Shown here in pieces: positions 41,101 to 50,126 of a stretch of 64,000 nt of DNA. Within the stretch, counting starts at the first letter, position 1. Each line of letters starts with the position of its first letter. This stretch comes from Jiangella endophytica (GTDB lineage: Bacteria; Actinomycetota; Actinomycetes; Jiangellales; Jiangellaceae), in the NCBI RefSeq assembly GCF_003427025.1, contig NZ_QVAI01000008.1, positions 186,001-250,000 of the forward strand, given 5' to 3'. Under the pieces are notes generated by a model. The model saw only the letters and a program-made list of their open reading frames with translations, had not been told where the DNA came from and did no database searches. A program made the position numbers and the translations under genes.

Positions 41101-41545
41101 GGTGCACAGCGTGACCCGGACCGGCCCGACGTGGACCAGTTCGGCCCGCAGCGAGTCCGACTGGACGTTCCGGTCCGCCCACGAGCCGGGGACCGAGTGG
41201 CCGCCGGCCGGCATCGCGCTCCTGGACGTCAACTGGACGATCCCCACCGACGAGCTGAACCGGGCGCCGGGCGGGCAGCGGTTCACCGTCGACCTGACCG
41301 CCCGGCACGTGCGCGACCTGAGCGGCGGCCCGATCGACGACGTCCGTGTCTGGGTCTCCTACGACGACGGCGACCACTGGCGGCGGGTGCCCCTGCTCCC
41401 CCGCCGCGGCGAGCGCTACACCGCGGTTCTCGTCCACCCGCCGGCGTCGCGGACCAGCGGCTGGGTGTCCCTGCGGGCGGAGGTCGCCGACGCGAGCGGC
41501 GGCACCCTGCGCCAGACCACGATCCGGGCCTATGCCCTGGACTGA
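38171..41545 (+). CDS. Giant secreted S8 (subtilisin-like) serine protease
   Basis: 1124 residues. Signal peptide 1-30. A prodomain-like N-terminal part starts ADVTLLTGHVIRVG. The S8 domain (about 225-495) has the triad Asp233 (VAVLDTGYD), His265 (GHGHGTHVA) and Ser441 (TGTSMATPHVAG) and oxyanion Asn361 (AAGNSG). About 630 further residues are beta-rich domains with a Fn3-like first unit and an end (VRVWVSYDDGDHWRRVP) shared with the protease at 44848. Probably an extracellular protease for nutrient proteins or for maturing other secreted proteins. ATG 38171 follows GGGAG; GTG at 38168 is adjacent. Confidence 0.9.
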   Translation: MSRRPPLPAVLAAVALLPGLLGLLPADAAGSGAAHRAPGATTTSGPATTRSSSADVTLLTGHVIRVGRTPDGRQSATVLEVPDGADGNVLTFTDGGGDLHVIPRAALPLLHADRLDGRLFNVTDLVADGYADADRDGIPLLVDGHAAARTAVGATDVRSFGSAGVTAVTVGKDDAAGFWAATNGGPDALSAGGKIWLDGPVQARLDRSVPLVGAPQAWAQGYDGDGVTVAVLDTGYDPEHPDLTGLVTEARDFDGSGSAVDGHGHGTHVAATVAGSGAASDGARRGVAPGARLLVGKVLDDSGQGQESWLLAGMEWAAHSGADIVNMSLGGGPSDGSDPLSRAVNELTEQTGTLFVIAAGNSGPSAGTVDTPGAADAALTVGNTGLDDAVNESSSRGPRLGDHAVKPELAAPGTDIVAARAAGTAMGVPVDEHYTSATGTSMATPHVAGAAAVLAQRHPDWTAARLKAALVGHAHPLADGTVFDRGAGRLDVADALAATVVAEESTLAFGFLPWPSTGAEPIGRTVTYRNTGTVPAALDLSVGTDPALPGGAVTVEPATLTVPPGGTAAAVVTVVPELIDPGSTSGMVVATAGDGDVVRTPWSFGEETEHYTLTLDATDRDGDRSAGWAMVWSAAMGFYYYGVSLDGTGPEQVRLPRDDYMVIGASTIYADGYRVVEETVGGTPELELTADTTVTFDARDGDELVFRTPRPSTPAQVQLGWTRWYDDGAGMDGWAHYADGSPRLAVAPSEPVREGEFEFVAGGRLVAPGVPAERTPYLYDLLLPTPHRLPATGTHVVADDDLARIDTTVVGAGSDGRTSLEVREGFSALATSRVKGVGAVHVAGPRTDYVSANGTVWQSMVTLPHDGGLEVPTMWDNYRTYAPGSRQSTRWWGAPYSAGTDSDYSITDAYRSGDELNVLLRDYQDGEPDHWGDSYLNEDELARVRSRLYVDGELVADQPRGSFTVGGLPPEESTYRLVHSVTRTGPTWTSSARSESDWTFRSAHEPGTEWPPAGIALLDVNWTIPTDELNRAPGGQRFTVDLTARHVRDLSGGPIDDVRVWVSYDDGDHWRRVPLLPRRGERYTAVLVHPPASRTSGWVSLRAEVADASGGTLRQTTIRAYALD

Positions 41546-41667
41546 CCCCCTGGGCGAAGTTCATCCAGGTCTGGCCGCCCTCGGGGGCATCGGTTAGGGT
41601 GCGCATCGGGCAGGCGAGCCCGCGACGGCTCGTCCGGTGTCGCGCTGGCGAAAGGTGAGTCCCGGTC

Positions 41668-44601
41668 GTGCCGCACCCGCCTCCAGGCGCCGATCCCGCC
41701 GACGTCTCCGCGCCGGCGTTCGTGGGCCGCGCACGCGAGTCCGCGATCCTCACCGGCGCCCTCGACCAGCCGCCGGCGATGGTGCTGCTCGAGGGCGAGG
41801 CCGGCATCGGCAAGAGCCGGCTCGTCCACGAGTTCGTCGCCGCCGGCCCGGGCGGCGCGCTCGTCGCGACCTGCCCGCCGTTCCAGGAGTCGCTCACGCT
41901 CGGGCCGATCGTCGACGCCGTGCGGCAGAGCCGGGCCGGCGAGGACCTGGCCGGCCTGGGGGTGAGCCCCCTGGTCGGGGTGCTGCGGCCGCTCTTCCCG
42001 GAGTGGGACGCCGTCCTGCCGGCCGTGCCGGAGCCGCTGGACGACCCGACGGCGGCCCGGCACCGCATCTTCAGCGCGCTGGCCGAGCTGATCGGCCGGC
42101 TGCGGGTGCGGGTGCTGGTCGTCGAGGACGTGCACTGGGCGGATCGCGCGACGCTGGAGTTCCTGCTCTTCCTGGTCGCCCGGCGCCGGCCACAGCTCGG
42201 CCTGCTGCTGAGCTACCGGCCCGAGGACGTCGCCGACGGCTCGCTGCTGCTGCGGCTGTCGTCCCGGCTGCCCGCCGGGTGGTCCCAGGTGCGGCTCACG
42301 CTGCCGCCGCTCGACGTGGCCGCGACGGCCGGGCTGGTCTCGTCGATGCTGGGCGGCGAGCGGGTCTCCGACGAGTTCGCGGCGTTCCTGCACGACCGCA
42401 CCGACGGCGTCCCGCTCGCCATCGAGGAGTCGGTGCGGCTGCTGCGCCAGCGCGACGACGTGCTCCGCCACGACGGCGAGTGGATCAGGCGCAGCCTCGA
42501 CGAGCTCGCCGTGCCGCCGACCGTCCGCGACTCGGTGCTGGAACGGGCGGGGCGGCTCGATCCGGCGGCCCGCCGCGTGCTCGACGCCGCCGCGGTGCTG
42601 GCCGGGCCGGCCGAGGAGGGGCTGATCGCCGAGGTCGCCGGGCTGGCCCCGGCCGAGTCGCGGGCCGCGCTGGCCGAGGCGGTGCGCAGCGGCCTGCTGG
42701 CCGACGACGACCGCGGCCGCCTGACGTTCCGCCACGTCCTGGTCGGCCGGGCCGTGTACGACGCGATGACCGGGGTCGACCAGCGCCGCCTGCACCGCCT
42801 CGCCGGCGAGGTCCTCGAGCGGCAGGAGCCGCGGCCGGTGGTACGGCTGAGCCGGCACTTCCAGGCCGCGCAGGAGACCGGGAAGTGGTGCACATACGCC
42901 GAGCAGGCGGCCGACCACGCCGGCGCCTCGGGCGACCACACGACCGCGGTGACGCTGCTCGTGCGGCTGCTGTCGGCCGCTCCGGTCCCCACCCCCGTCG
43001 CGGTCGAGCTGGCGGTGAAGCTCGCGACCGCGGCGACCGCCCGCCGCGAACCGGTCGACGACCTGCACCACGAGGTGATCCGGACGCTGCGCGACGTCCT
43101 CGGCCGCGACGACCTCGCACCGCGCGCGCAGGCCGAGATCCGCAACCCGCTCGGCCGGCTGCTGCTGCAGACCGGGGAGTTCGAACAGGCGCACACCGAG
43201 CTGTCCCGCGCGGTCCCCGACCTCACGCACGACCCGGTGGAGGCGGCCCGCGCGATGACCTACCTGGGCTACCCGCTGCAGGGTCCGTGGCCGGCCGCCG
43301 TCCATCTGCGCTGGCTGGAGCGAGCGGCCCGGGTGGCGCCCGGCATCGGCACGCCGGTCGACCGGCTGGCGCTGACCGCCGACCGTGCCGCGGCGCTGCT
43401 GGCCCTGGGCCAGGAGGCCGGCTGGACGGTGGCGGCCGAGCTGCCCGGCGCCGCCGCCGACGTCGACGAGAGCCGGCAGCTGGCCCGCGGCCTGGCCAAC
43501 ATCGCCTACGTCGCCACCGGCTGGGGCCGCTACTCCTACGCCGAGGCACGGCTGGCGACGGCGGCCGAGCTGGTCGGCCGGACCGGCTACGCCCGGCTGC
43601 GCGCGAGCGTGCTGGCGATCCAGGCGCAGTTGGACTGGCACACGGGACGGTGGGACGGCCTGGCCGGCCGCGTGGCCGCCCTGATCGCCGACAGCGGCCT
43701 GGAGGCGAGCGGCGGGCTCGAGCCGTTCCTGGTGGACGGGCTGCTCCAGGCGGCCAGCGGGTCGCGTCGCCGCGCCGAGCAGCGCTTCCGCACCCTGCTC
43801 GCCGAGACGCCGGCCGACAGCATCGCGGCGTTCCCGGTGACGCCGGCGGCCGCGCTCGCGGCCCTGCTGCTGGCGGCCGGCGATGTCGCCGGAGCCGCGG
43901 AGGTCACCGACGAGCCGATGCGGACGATCGGCACCAAGCAGATGTGGGTCTGGGCCAGCGACCTCGCGCGGATCCGCCTCGACGTGCTGCTCGCCGCCGG
44001 CCGTGCGGCCGAGGCGGCCGAGCTGGTGGCGGCCTTCGACGAGGGCCTCGGCGACGTCGACGCGCCGGCCTCGCGGGCGGCGCTGCTGACCTGCCGCGCC
44101 GCGCTGCTCGCCGCCGAGGGGGACGCGACGGGCGCCGCGGCCGGCTACGCGGCGGCGACCACGGCCTGGACGGCGCTGCCGCGCCCGTACGACGCCGCGC
44201 TGACCGTCGAACGGCAGGCTCGCTCTCTGTGCGACGCGGGCGACGCCGACGCCGGCACCGCGCTGCTGTCCGACGTCTTCCAGGTGCTCGCGGACCTGGG
44301 CGCCCGCACCGACGCCGCGCGGATCGGCACCGAACTGCGCGGGCTCGGCGTGGAGGCGCGCCGCACCTGGCGACGCGGCCGGCGTGGCTATGGCGACCAG
44401 CTGTCGCCGCGGGAGCTCGAGGTGGCCCGGCTGGTCGTCACCGGCCGGACCAACCGCGAGATCGCCGAGGCGCTGTCGCGGTCGCCGAAGACGGTGGCCT
44501 GGCAGCTCAACTCCGCGATGCGCAAGCTGGGCGTGACGTCTCGCACGGCGCTCGCGGTCAAGGCGATCGAGGCCGGCCTGCTGCCCGGCGATAAAGATTA
44601 G
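41668..44601 (+). CDS. Large LuxR-type regulator with AAA/STAND ATPase domain
   Basis: 977 residues. N-terminal ATPase: Walker A GEAGIGKSRLVHEF (Lys49), Walker B-like VLVVEDVHWAD. A long helical repeat middle (TPR-like, about 400-890). C-terminal LuxR HTH from residue 912: LSPRELEVARLVVTGRTNRE, then TVAWQLNSAMRKLGV. This is the LAL regulator class that often controls secreted enzymes or secondary metabolism. It is flanked by two giant proteases on the same strand, so it probably governs one or both. GTG 41668 is the only start before the FVGR motif. Confidence 0.9.
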   Translation: MPHPPPGADPADVSAPAFVGRARESAILTGALDQPPAMVLLEGEAGIGKSRLVHEFVAAGPGGALVATCPPFQESLTLGPIVDAVRQSRAGEDLAGLGVSPLVGVLRPLFPEWDAVLPAVPEPLDDPTAARHRIFSALAELIGRLRVRVLVVEDVHWADRATLEFLLFLVARRRPQLGLLLSYRPEDVADGSLLLRLSSRLPAGWSQVRLTLPPLDVAATAGLVSSMLGGERVSDEFAAFLHDRTDGVPLAIEESVRLLRQRDDVLRHDGEWIRRSLDELAVPPTVRDSVLERAGRLDPAARRVLDAAAVLAGPAEEGLIAEVAGLAPAESRAALAEAVRSGLLADDDRGRLTFRHVLVGRAVYDAMTGVDQRRLHRLAGEVLERQEPRPVVRLSRHFQAAQETGKWCTYAEQAADHAGASGDHTTAVTLLVRLLSAAPVPTPVAVELAVKLATAATARREPVDDLHHEVIRTLRDVLGRDDLAPRAQAEIRNPLGRLLLQTGEFEQAHTELSRAVPDLTHDPVEAARAMTYLGYPLQGPWPAAVHLRWLERAARVAPGIGTPVDRLALTADRAAALLALGQEAGWTVAAELPGAAADVDESRQLARGLANIAYVATGWGRYSYAEARLATAAELVGRTGYARLRASVLAIQAQLDWHTGRWDGLAGRVAALIADSGLEASGGLEPFLVDGLLQAASGSRRRAEQRFRTLLAETPADSIAAFPVTPAAALAALLLAAGDVAGAAEVTDEPMRTIGTKQMWVWASDLARIRLDVLLAAGRAAEAAELVAAFDEGLGDVDAPASRAALLTCRAALLAAEGDATGAAAGYAAATTAWTALPRPYDAALTVERQARSLCDAGDADAGTALLSDVFQVLADLGARTDAARIGTELRGLGVEARRTWRRGRRGYGDQLSPRELEVARLVVTGRTNREIAEALSRSPKTVAWQLNSAMRKLGVTSRTALAVKAIEAGLLPGDKD

Positions 44602-44641
44602 GTCGATAGCCCGGTTACAAATCGGGCGTACCCCCCGAGAC

Positions 44642-44674
44642 TCTCCTGACGACTCCAGGTCGATCTACAGGAGA
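44642..44674 (+). promoter_or_regulatory. Stem that can hide the ribosome site of the small peptide gene
   Basis: TCTCCTG at 44642-44648 is complementary to CAGGAGA at 44668-44674, which contains the AGGAG ribosome site of the peptide gene starting at 44683. Confidence 0.4.
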
Positions 44675-44682
44675 ACACCCGG

Positions 44683-44811
44683 ATGACCTCGCCCGACCCG
44701 CGCGAACGGGTGCCGGACGGCGCCCAGGACGACGCCCCGGGACCGGACCCTGCCACGACCTCGCCCACCCCCGAAGCGCCCGGCCGCCCGGATGGCTACG
44801 AGCCGCTCTGA
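44683..44811 (+). CDS. Small 42-residue peptide gene before the second protease
   Basis: ATG 44683 lies 9 nt after AGGAG and runs 42 codons to TGA, ending 36 bp before the next protease start. The peptide is acidic and Pro-rich, with no Cys, beginning MTSPDPRERVPDG and ending PGRPDGYEPL; it has no signal peptide and no transmembrane segment. Third codon positions are almost all G/C, as in true genes here. I do not recognise a family. A substrate or leader for a neighbouring secreted protease, or a translation-coupling leader, are both possible. Confidence 0.5.
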   Translation: MTSPDPRERVPDGAQDDAPGPDPATTSPTPEAPGRPDGYEPL

Positions 44812-44847
44812 GCCCCGGGCCGGAGCACCCCACCACGAGGAGTGACG

Positions 44848-47800
44848 ATGCGACGACTACGACGCGCGACGGCGGCCCTGGCCTCGGTCATCGGCCTGAC
44901 CGGTGCCGCCCTGGTCATGTCCGGCGCACCGACGGCGGGCGCCGAGAGGCCGGACCCGGCACCGTTCGACACCGGCGGACCGCCCGCCGCCGCGGGTCCG
45001 CCGTCGGCGCTGGCGGGTCTGGACCAGGCGTCCTACGACCTCACTCTCATCACCGGCGACCGAGTGCGGGTGGAGCGGGTGGCACCCGGCGACTACAGCG
45101 TCCAGGCCGAGGCCGCGACCCGCCCGGACGGATCGGTCCCCCGCATCGAGGTGACCAACCAGGGTGCGAGCGACGCCCTGTACGCCATCCCCGACGACGT
45201 CCGCGGGCCGCTCGAGTCGGGGCTGCTCGACGAGCAGCTCTTCGACGTCGCCTACCTGGCCGAGAACGGTTACGCCGACCGCGCCGACCTGCCGCTGATC
45301 GTCGAGTACGCCGGCGCGCAGGACGCCCGCACCCTGGCCGGCCGCGCCGCCACCCTCGCGGCGACCGGCGCCAGCGTGCCGCTGGACAGCATCGACGCCG
45401 CCGCGATCACGGTCGACCGGGCCGGCGCCGCCGACTTCTGGGCCTCGCTGTCCGCCGGCCGGAACCGGCTGGCGGCCGGGATCGAGCGGGTCTGGCTGGA
45501 CCCGGCGGTCTCCGTGAGCCTGGACGAGAGCGTGCCGCAGATCGGCGCCGACGAGGCCTGGGCCGCGGGACTGGACGGCGCCGGCGTGACCGTCGCGGTC
45601 CTCGACACCGGGGTCGACCCGGCGCATCCCGACGTCGCCGGGCAGGTCGCGGCCAGCCAGAGCTTCATCCCTGGTGAGGAGGTCACCGACGGCCACGGGC
45701 ACGGCACCCACGTGGCGTCGACCGTCGCCGGGACCGGCGCCGCCTCCGGGGGCCGCTTCGCCGGCGTCGCGCCGGGCGCGCGGCTGGTCGTCGGCAAGGT
45801 GCTGTCCGACGCCGGCAGCAGCGTCGGCTCGTCGGTCATCGCCGGGATGGAGTGGGCCACCGTCGAGCAGGACGCCGACGTCGTCAGCATGAGCCTGGGC
45901 GGCGGCCCGTCGGACGGGACCGACCCGCTGAGCCAGGCGGTCGACGCGCTGACCGAGCAGACCGGTGCGCTGTTCGTCATCGCCGCGGGCAACGCCGGCC
46001 GCGACTTCTCCGTCGGCACGCCCGGCACCGCGGACGCGGCGCTGACCGTCGGCGCCGTCGACAAGCAGGACGCCCTCGCCTCGTTCTCCAGCCGTGGCCC
46101 GCGCCGCGGCGATTACGCGATCAAGCCCGAGATCACCGCGCCCGGCGTGGCGATCGGCGCGGCCCGCGCGGCCGACACCAGCATGCCGGGCGCCGTGCAC
46201 ATCGACGACCGCTACACCCGGGTGAGCGGCACGTCGATGGCGACGCCGCATGTCGCCGGCGCCGCGGCGATCCTGGCGCAGCAGCACCCGGACTGGACGG
46301 GGCAGCAGCTGAAGGCGGCGCTGGTCGCCGGTGCCGAGGACGGCGGGTACACGGCGTACGAGCAGGGCGCCGGCCGCCTGGACGTCGCGCGCGCCATCGG
46401 CCAGCAGGTGCTCGTGAGCCCGGCGACGGCGGACTTCGGCTTCCTGCGGCTGCCGGTCGAGGGCGAGGCCGTCACCCGCACGCTGACCTACACCAACCCG
46501 GCGGACGTGCCGGTGACGCTCGAGCTGGCGCTGTCGATGCGGGGCGACGACGGCCCCGTGGTCCCGGCCGACGCCGCGCGGCTGGACCGCGACACGATCG
46601 AGCTGCCGGCCGGCGGCTCGGGCACCGTCGTCGTCACGTTCGACCAGAACGCTGTGGAACCCGGCGCCTACACCGGCAGCGTGGTCGCGACCGCGCCCGG
46701 GATCCGGCTCACCACACCGGCCGGGGTCACCATCGGGGCGCAACTGCACACGGTCACCGCCCGTCAGCTGCACTCCGGCGCACCGAGCGGGTGGAGTCCC
46801 GGCAGCGTGACGTTCGCGCCCATCGACGGCCCCGCCGCGGCGTCGACCCGGGACGGCTGGGTCAGCCGCGGCGGCGGCATCGACGTCCAGACCCCGCAGG
46901 AATGGGCGGACGGCGTGGAGTTCCAGCTGCCGACCGGCACCTACATCGCCTTCACCAGCTCCGTGCAGTGGTACGACGCCGCGACCGGCGGCGAGAACTG
47001 GGCCACTCTCGTCGACCCCGAGGTGGAGATCACCGGCGACGGCGAGATCGTGCTCGACGCCGCCGACGCGGAGCGGGTCACGTTCGACACCCCGCTGCCC
47101 GCCGAGGGCTTCCAGCGCCGGATGATGATGCAGCGCTGGGTGCCGGACCACGTCGCGGGCGGCGGCGGGTTCGTGACGCTCGCGGACAACCCCACCACCG
47201 CGAACGGCCGCGCCGACTACTGGGTGACGCCGACCGACGAGGTCGAGACCGGCGAGTTCCGGATGGTCATCGAGAACACGCTGGTCGCTCCCGACCTGTC
47301 CATGCGGGCCGAGGGGCACGACGACCTCCAGCTGCGACCCGAGTACCCGGAATGGGGCCAGCCGTTCGCGACCGCCGGACCGCCCCCGTTCAGCGTCGGC
47401 GAGCCGGCCGTCGACGGCGAACCCGCCGCGACCGCGCCCGGACCCGTCGTGCCGACCGGCGCCCCGGTCGAGGTGGCGGTCGTCGTCTCCAACCCGGCCG
47501 GCTCCCCCGTCCGCACCGGGCTGACGGCGAGGTCGCCGCTGGGCACCGGCACGTGTGCCACGGACACGCTCCTCTCCGGTCAGTCGACCACCTGCGCTCT
47601 GCTGACGACAGCCGTCGCCGGCCCGCAGATCGTGCCGCTGATCGTCACCGGCGCCAGCCTCGACAGGGACGGTGTGCCGATGCCCTCGGCGGACACCGCC
47701 GTCGCCTATTACACCGGCGCCGCCGGCGCGGACGACCCGCCACCGCCGGCCGGAACGGCCGTCGCGATCGTCACGGCCGCCGTGTCCGGGCAGGCCGCGA

Positions 47801-49716
47801 GCCTGGCGCCGGGCCCGCAACTGGAGACCGGGACCGACCTCACGATCGAGGTGACGGTCCGCAACACCGGGACCGCGGCCCTGAGCGAGGTGGTCGCCGA
47901 GACCGACCTGGGCCCGTTGACCTGCCCGCGGCCGGCGCTGGCGCCGGGCGAGGACACCACCTGCACCCTGGCCGCCGAGGTCGTGGCCGGCCGGTCCCCG
48001 ATCGCCGTCACCGCCGTCGGCCGTGACGCCCAGGGCGCTCCGGGCGGTGCCGCCACCGTCGTCTACTACGAGGGCCGCACCAAGCCGGCGATGTTCTCCG
48101 GCCACCGGAGTCTGGACGTCGTCGACGCCGGCTTCGGCACGCCGGCCGAGCTGGCCGGGCTGGATCTGCAGGGCGCGCTGGTGCTGCTGCGGGCCGATCC
48201 GGCGAGCTTCGACGGGCAGCGGACCAACTGCTGGCCCACCCGCGACGCCGTCGACGCCGTGGTGGCCGCCGGCGCGGCCGGCGTCGCGCTGACCCCGAAC
48301 GAGGAGCACCTGTTCTTCGACGGCCCGCCCGGCGGGTACCTGAACGGCAGCCTGTGGTGTGCGGTGGCGCCCCTGCAGAGCTCGTCGGAGGTGCAGCGCT
48401 ACGCCGAGGCGATCACGCGGGTGCCGCTGGTGTACCTGCCGTTCGACCAGGGTGCCGCCCTGCGCGAGCTGGCCGCCGGCGATCTGAGCGTCGCCGTCGA
48501 CGGCACGCCCGTGACGCCGTACTACTACCAGCTGCGCCCGGCGCTGGACGGCGCGATCCCGGACTCGCTGCACTTCACCGTCGACGAGGACGAGCTGGTC
48601 ACGATCGACCACCAGATCCACGCCGCGGGCAGCAGGGGGATCGGGGTGTCGCTGGCCGGGTGGCGGCCCGCCGACGCGGCGGCCGGCCCGCGCACGACCG
48701 GCACCCGGGCTCTGCCGCCGTTCGCCACCACGGCGCCGTGGGAGGTGACCGAGTTCTCCTGGCCGCTGGACCCGGACACCGTCGTCCGTCACGAGGTGCA
48801 GGACTTCACCTCGCCCGCTGGGCGGCAGGTGCGCTACGACGTCTTCGACGAGCCCACCCGCACCACGATGGTGTGGAACGACTCGCCGCCGGTCCCGGCG
48901 CCGGTGCCGCCGCTGGCCGGCAGCGCGCCGACCGGTTACCTGACGCACGGCTACATGCCGACCGAGATGGCGCCGTGCACCGGCTGCCGGGAGGGCGACG
49001 TGTTCTTCCCGCACCTGCGCTACACCGCGTCGGCCGACCCCGGCCAGATCGGCTGGGACGTCATCGGCCAGTTCGGGCAGCTGGGCAACGACGGCAGCAC
49101 CCACCTCTACCGTGACGGCGTCGAGGTCCAGGGCGGCCCTGATCCGGTCGGGCGGACGCTGCTCGCCTACCAGCTGCCGCCGGAACCGGCCGACTACCGG
49201 CTGACCCACCGGTTCGGCCCGACGGATACGGCGTGGGAGTTCCGCTCCGGCACGGCCGACGAGGACCTGCTGGCCGATCCGTACATCTGCGACTCCGAGT
49301 GGATGACCCGGATCCTGAAGCGGCCGCCGCTGGGCACGCCGTGCCGGCCGGAGCCGCTGATCTTCCTCCGCTACGACCTCGGGCTGGACCTGACGAACCG
49401 GGTGGACGCGCCGGGCCCGCAGCGGATCACCGTCACCACGGACCGCCAGCCGTCGGCGCGGCCGATGCCGGCGGTCGAGGGTCTGCGGCTGTGGGTCAGC
49501 TACGACGAGGGCTCCGAGTGGACCGAGGCCCGCGTCCGTCCCCGCGGCGACGGCGAGTTCGACGTGACGGCGCTGCACCGGCCGGCCAACCGCCGGGCGT
49601 CGGACGTGGTCAGCCTGCGGGTGGAGGCGTGGGACGAGGCGGGCAACCGGGTGGAGCAGACCATCCGCAACGCCTACCGGCTGGTCGACCGGAACGACGC
49701 CGCCGGTCCCCGGTGA
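44848..49716 (+). CDS. Giant secreted S8 serine protease, second copy
   Basis: 1622 residues. Signal peptide 1-32. N-terminal part with YDLTLITGDRVRVERV. S8 domain (about 245-520): Asp253 (VAVLDTGVD), His285 (GHGHGTHVAS), Asn382 (AAGNAG) and Ser463 (SGTSMATPHVAG). Fn3-like and Ig-like domains follow, two copies of a CARDB-like unit (TGAPVEVAVVVSNPAGSPVR; TGTDLTIEVTVRNTG), then a PA-type domain near residues 1080-1215 (ALVLLRADPASFDGQ) and a final beta domain sharing LRLWVSYDEGSEW with the first protease. GAGGAG 5 nt upstream sets ATG 44848. The two proteases look like diverged duplicates with the second enlarged. Confidence 0.9.
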   Translation: MRRLRRATAALASVIGLTGAALVMSGAPTAGAERPDPAPFDTGGPPAAAGPPSALAGLDQASYDLTLITGDRVRVERVAPGDYSVQAEAATRPDGSVPRIEVTNQGASDALYAIPDDVRGPLESGLLDEQLFDVAYLAENGYADRADLPLIVEYAGAQDARTLAGRAATLAATGASVPLDSIDAAAITVDRAGAADFWASLSAGRNRLAAGIERVWLDPAVSVSLDESVPQIGADEAWAAGLDGAGVTVAVLDTGVDPAHPDVAGQVAASQSFIPGEEVTDGHGHGTHVASTVAGTGAASGGRFAGVAPGARLVVGKVLSDAGSSVGSSVIAGMEWATVEQDADVVSMSLGGGPSDGTDPLSQAVDALTEQTGALFVIAAGNAGRDFSVGTPGTADAALTVGAVDKQDALASFSSRGPRRGDYAIKPEITAPGVAIGAARAADTSMPGAVHIDDRYTRVSGTSMATPHVAGAAAILAQQHPDWTGQQLKAALVAGAEDGGYTAYEQGAGRLDVARAIGQQVLVSPATADFGFLRLPVEGEAVTRTLTYTNPADVPVTLELALSMRGDDGPVVPADAARLDRDTIELPAGGSGTVVVTFDQNAVEPGAYTGSVVATAPGIRLTTPAGVTIGAQLHTVTARQLHSGAPSGWSPGSVTFAPIDGPAAASTRDGWVSRGGGIDVQTPQEWADGVEFQLPTGTYIAFTSSVQWYDAATGGENWATLVDPEVEITGDGEIVLDAADAERVTFDTPLPAEGFQRRMMMQRWVPDHVAGGGGFVTLADNPTTANGRADYWVTPTDEVETGEFRMVIENTLVAPDLSMRAEGHDDLQLRPEYPEWGQPFATAGPPPFSVGEPAVDGEPAATAPGPVVPTGAPVEVAVVVSNPAGSPVRTGLTARSPLGTGTCATDTLLSGQSTTCALLTTAVAGPQIVPLIVTGASLDRDGVPMPSADTAVAYYTGAAGADDPPPPAGTAVAIVTAAVSGQAASLAPGPQLETGTDLTIEVTVRNTGTAALSEVVAETDLGPLTCPRPALAPGEDTTCTLAAEVVAGRSPIAVTAVGRDAQGAPGGAATVVYYEGRTKPAMFSGHRSLDVVDAGFGTPAELAGLDLQGALVLLRADPASFDGQRTNCWPTRDAVDAVVAAGAAGVALTPNEEHLFFDGPPGGYLNGSLWCAVAPLQSSSEVQRYAEAITRVPLVYLPFDQGAALRELAAGDLSVAVDGTPVTPYYYQLRPALDGAIPDSLHFTVDEDELVTIDHQIHAAGSRGIGVSLAGWRPADAAAGPRTTGTRALPPFATTAPWEVTEFSWPLDPDTVVRHEVQDFTSPAGRQVRYDVFDEPTRTTMVWNDSPPVPAPVPPLAGSAPTGYLTHGYMPTEMAPCTGCREGDVFFPHLRYTASADPGQIGWDVIGQFGQLGNDGSTHLYRDGVEVQGGPDPVGRTLLAYQLPPEPADYRLTHRFGPTDTAWEFRSGTADEDLLADPYICDSEWMTRILKRPPLGTPCRPEPLIFLRYDLGLDLTNRVDAPGPQRITVTTDRQPSARPMPAVEGLRLWVSYDEGSEWTEARVRPRGDGEFDVTALHRPANRRASDVVSLRVEAWDEAGNRVEQTIRNAYRLVDRNDAAGPR

Positions 49717-49718
49717 CG

Positions 49719-49757
49719 GAGCCGGCCGGGTCGCACCGCAGGCGGCCCGGCCGGCTC
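49719..49757 (+). terminator. Perfect 12-bp hairpin terminator after the second protease
   Basis: GAGCCGGCCGGG (49719-49730) pairs with CCCGGCCGGCTC (49746-49757) two nt past the stop codon, with a 15-nt loop. Confidence 0.75.
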
Positions 49758-49843
49758 GCCAGCCGAACGGTCGGTGCATGGTGGGGGTCGTCGGTGGCGG
49801 TTGCTGCGGGGTGTGGTGTCCACTTGGTGAGATTTCTCGTCGC

Positions 49844-49902
49844 TTCGGGGGCCATGCCTAGGACTGTGTTCGCTCTGCGAGGCATGCATGCCTGGTGGAG
49901 CG
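49844..49902 (+). repeat. 59-nt invariant core, third copy
   Basis: Every base equals the cores at 14178-14236 and 22893-22951, while flanks differ, so the core is the most conserved part of the family. Confidence 0.9.
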
Positions 49903-50126
49903 GGAGAACGCCTAGTGGCGTACGTGATCGTTGATGATCATCGCTGTCCACAGGCTCGCGGCGTCGGTGATCCCGAGGCCACGGTCGCCGAGGGCCGGTT
50001 CACGTCGCCGGCCGGACCGCGACGACGGCCGCCGGTGTCGCGCAGCCGACCATGGCCGAAACTGCGCCACGGTCGCCGCCGAGAGGGTGGCGTCGCCTGC
50101 GGAGCTGGAGGTGGGCCAGACTCGTC

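Noticed and set aside
37919-41437. A 1172-codon open frame antisense to the first protease
   Set aside because: No recognisable domain, and the sense gene explains the sequence.
44857-49779. A 1640-codon open frame antisense to the second protease
   Set aside because: Same reason; the sense strand has the full S8 triad and signal peptide.
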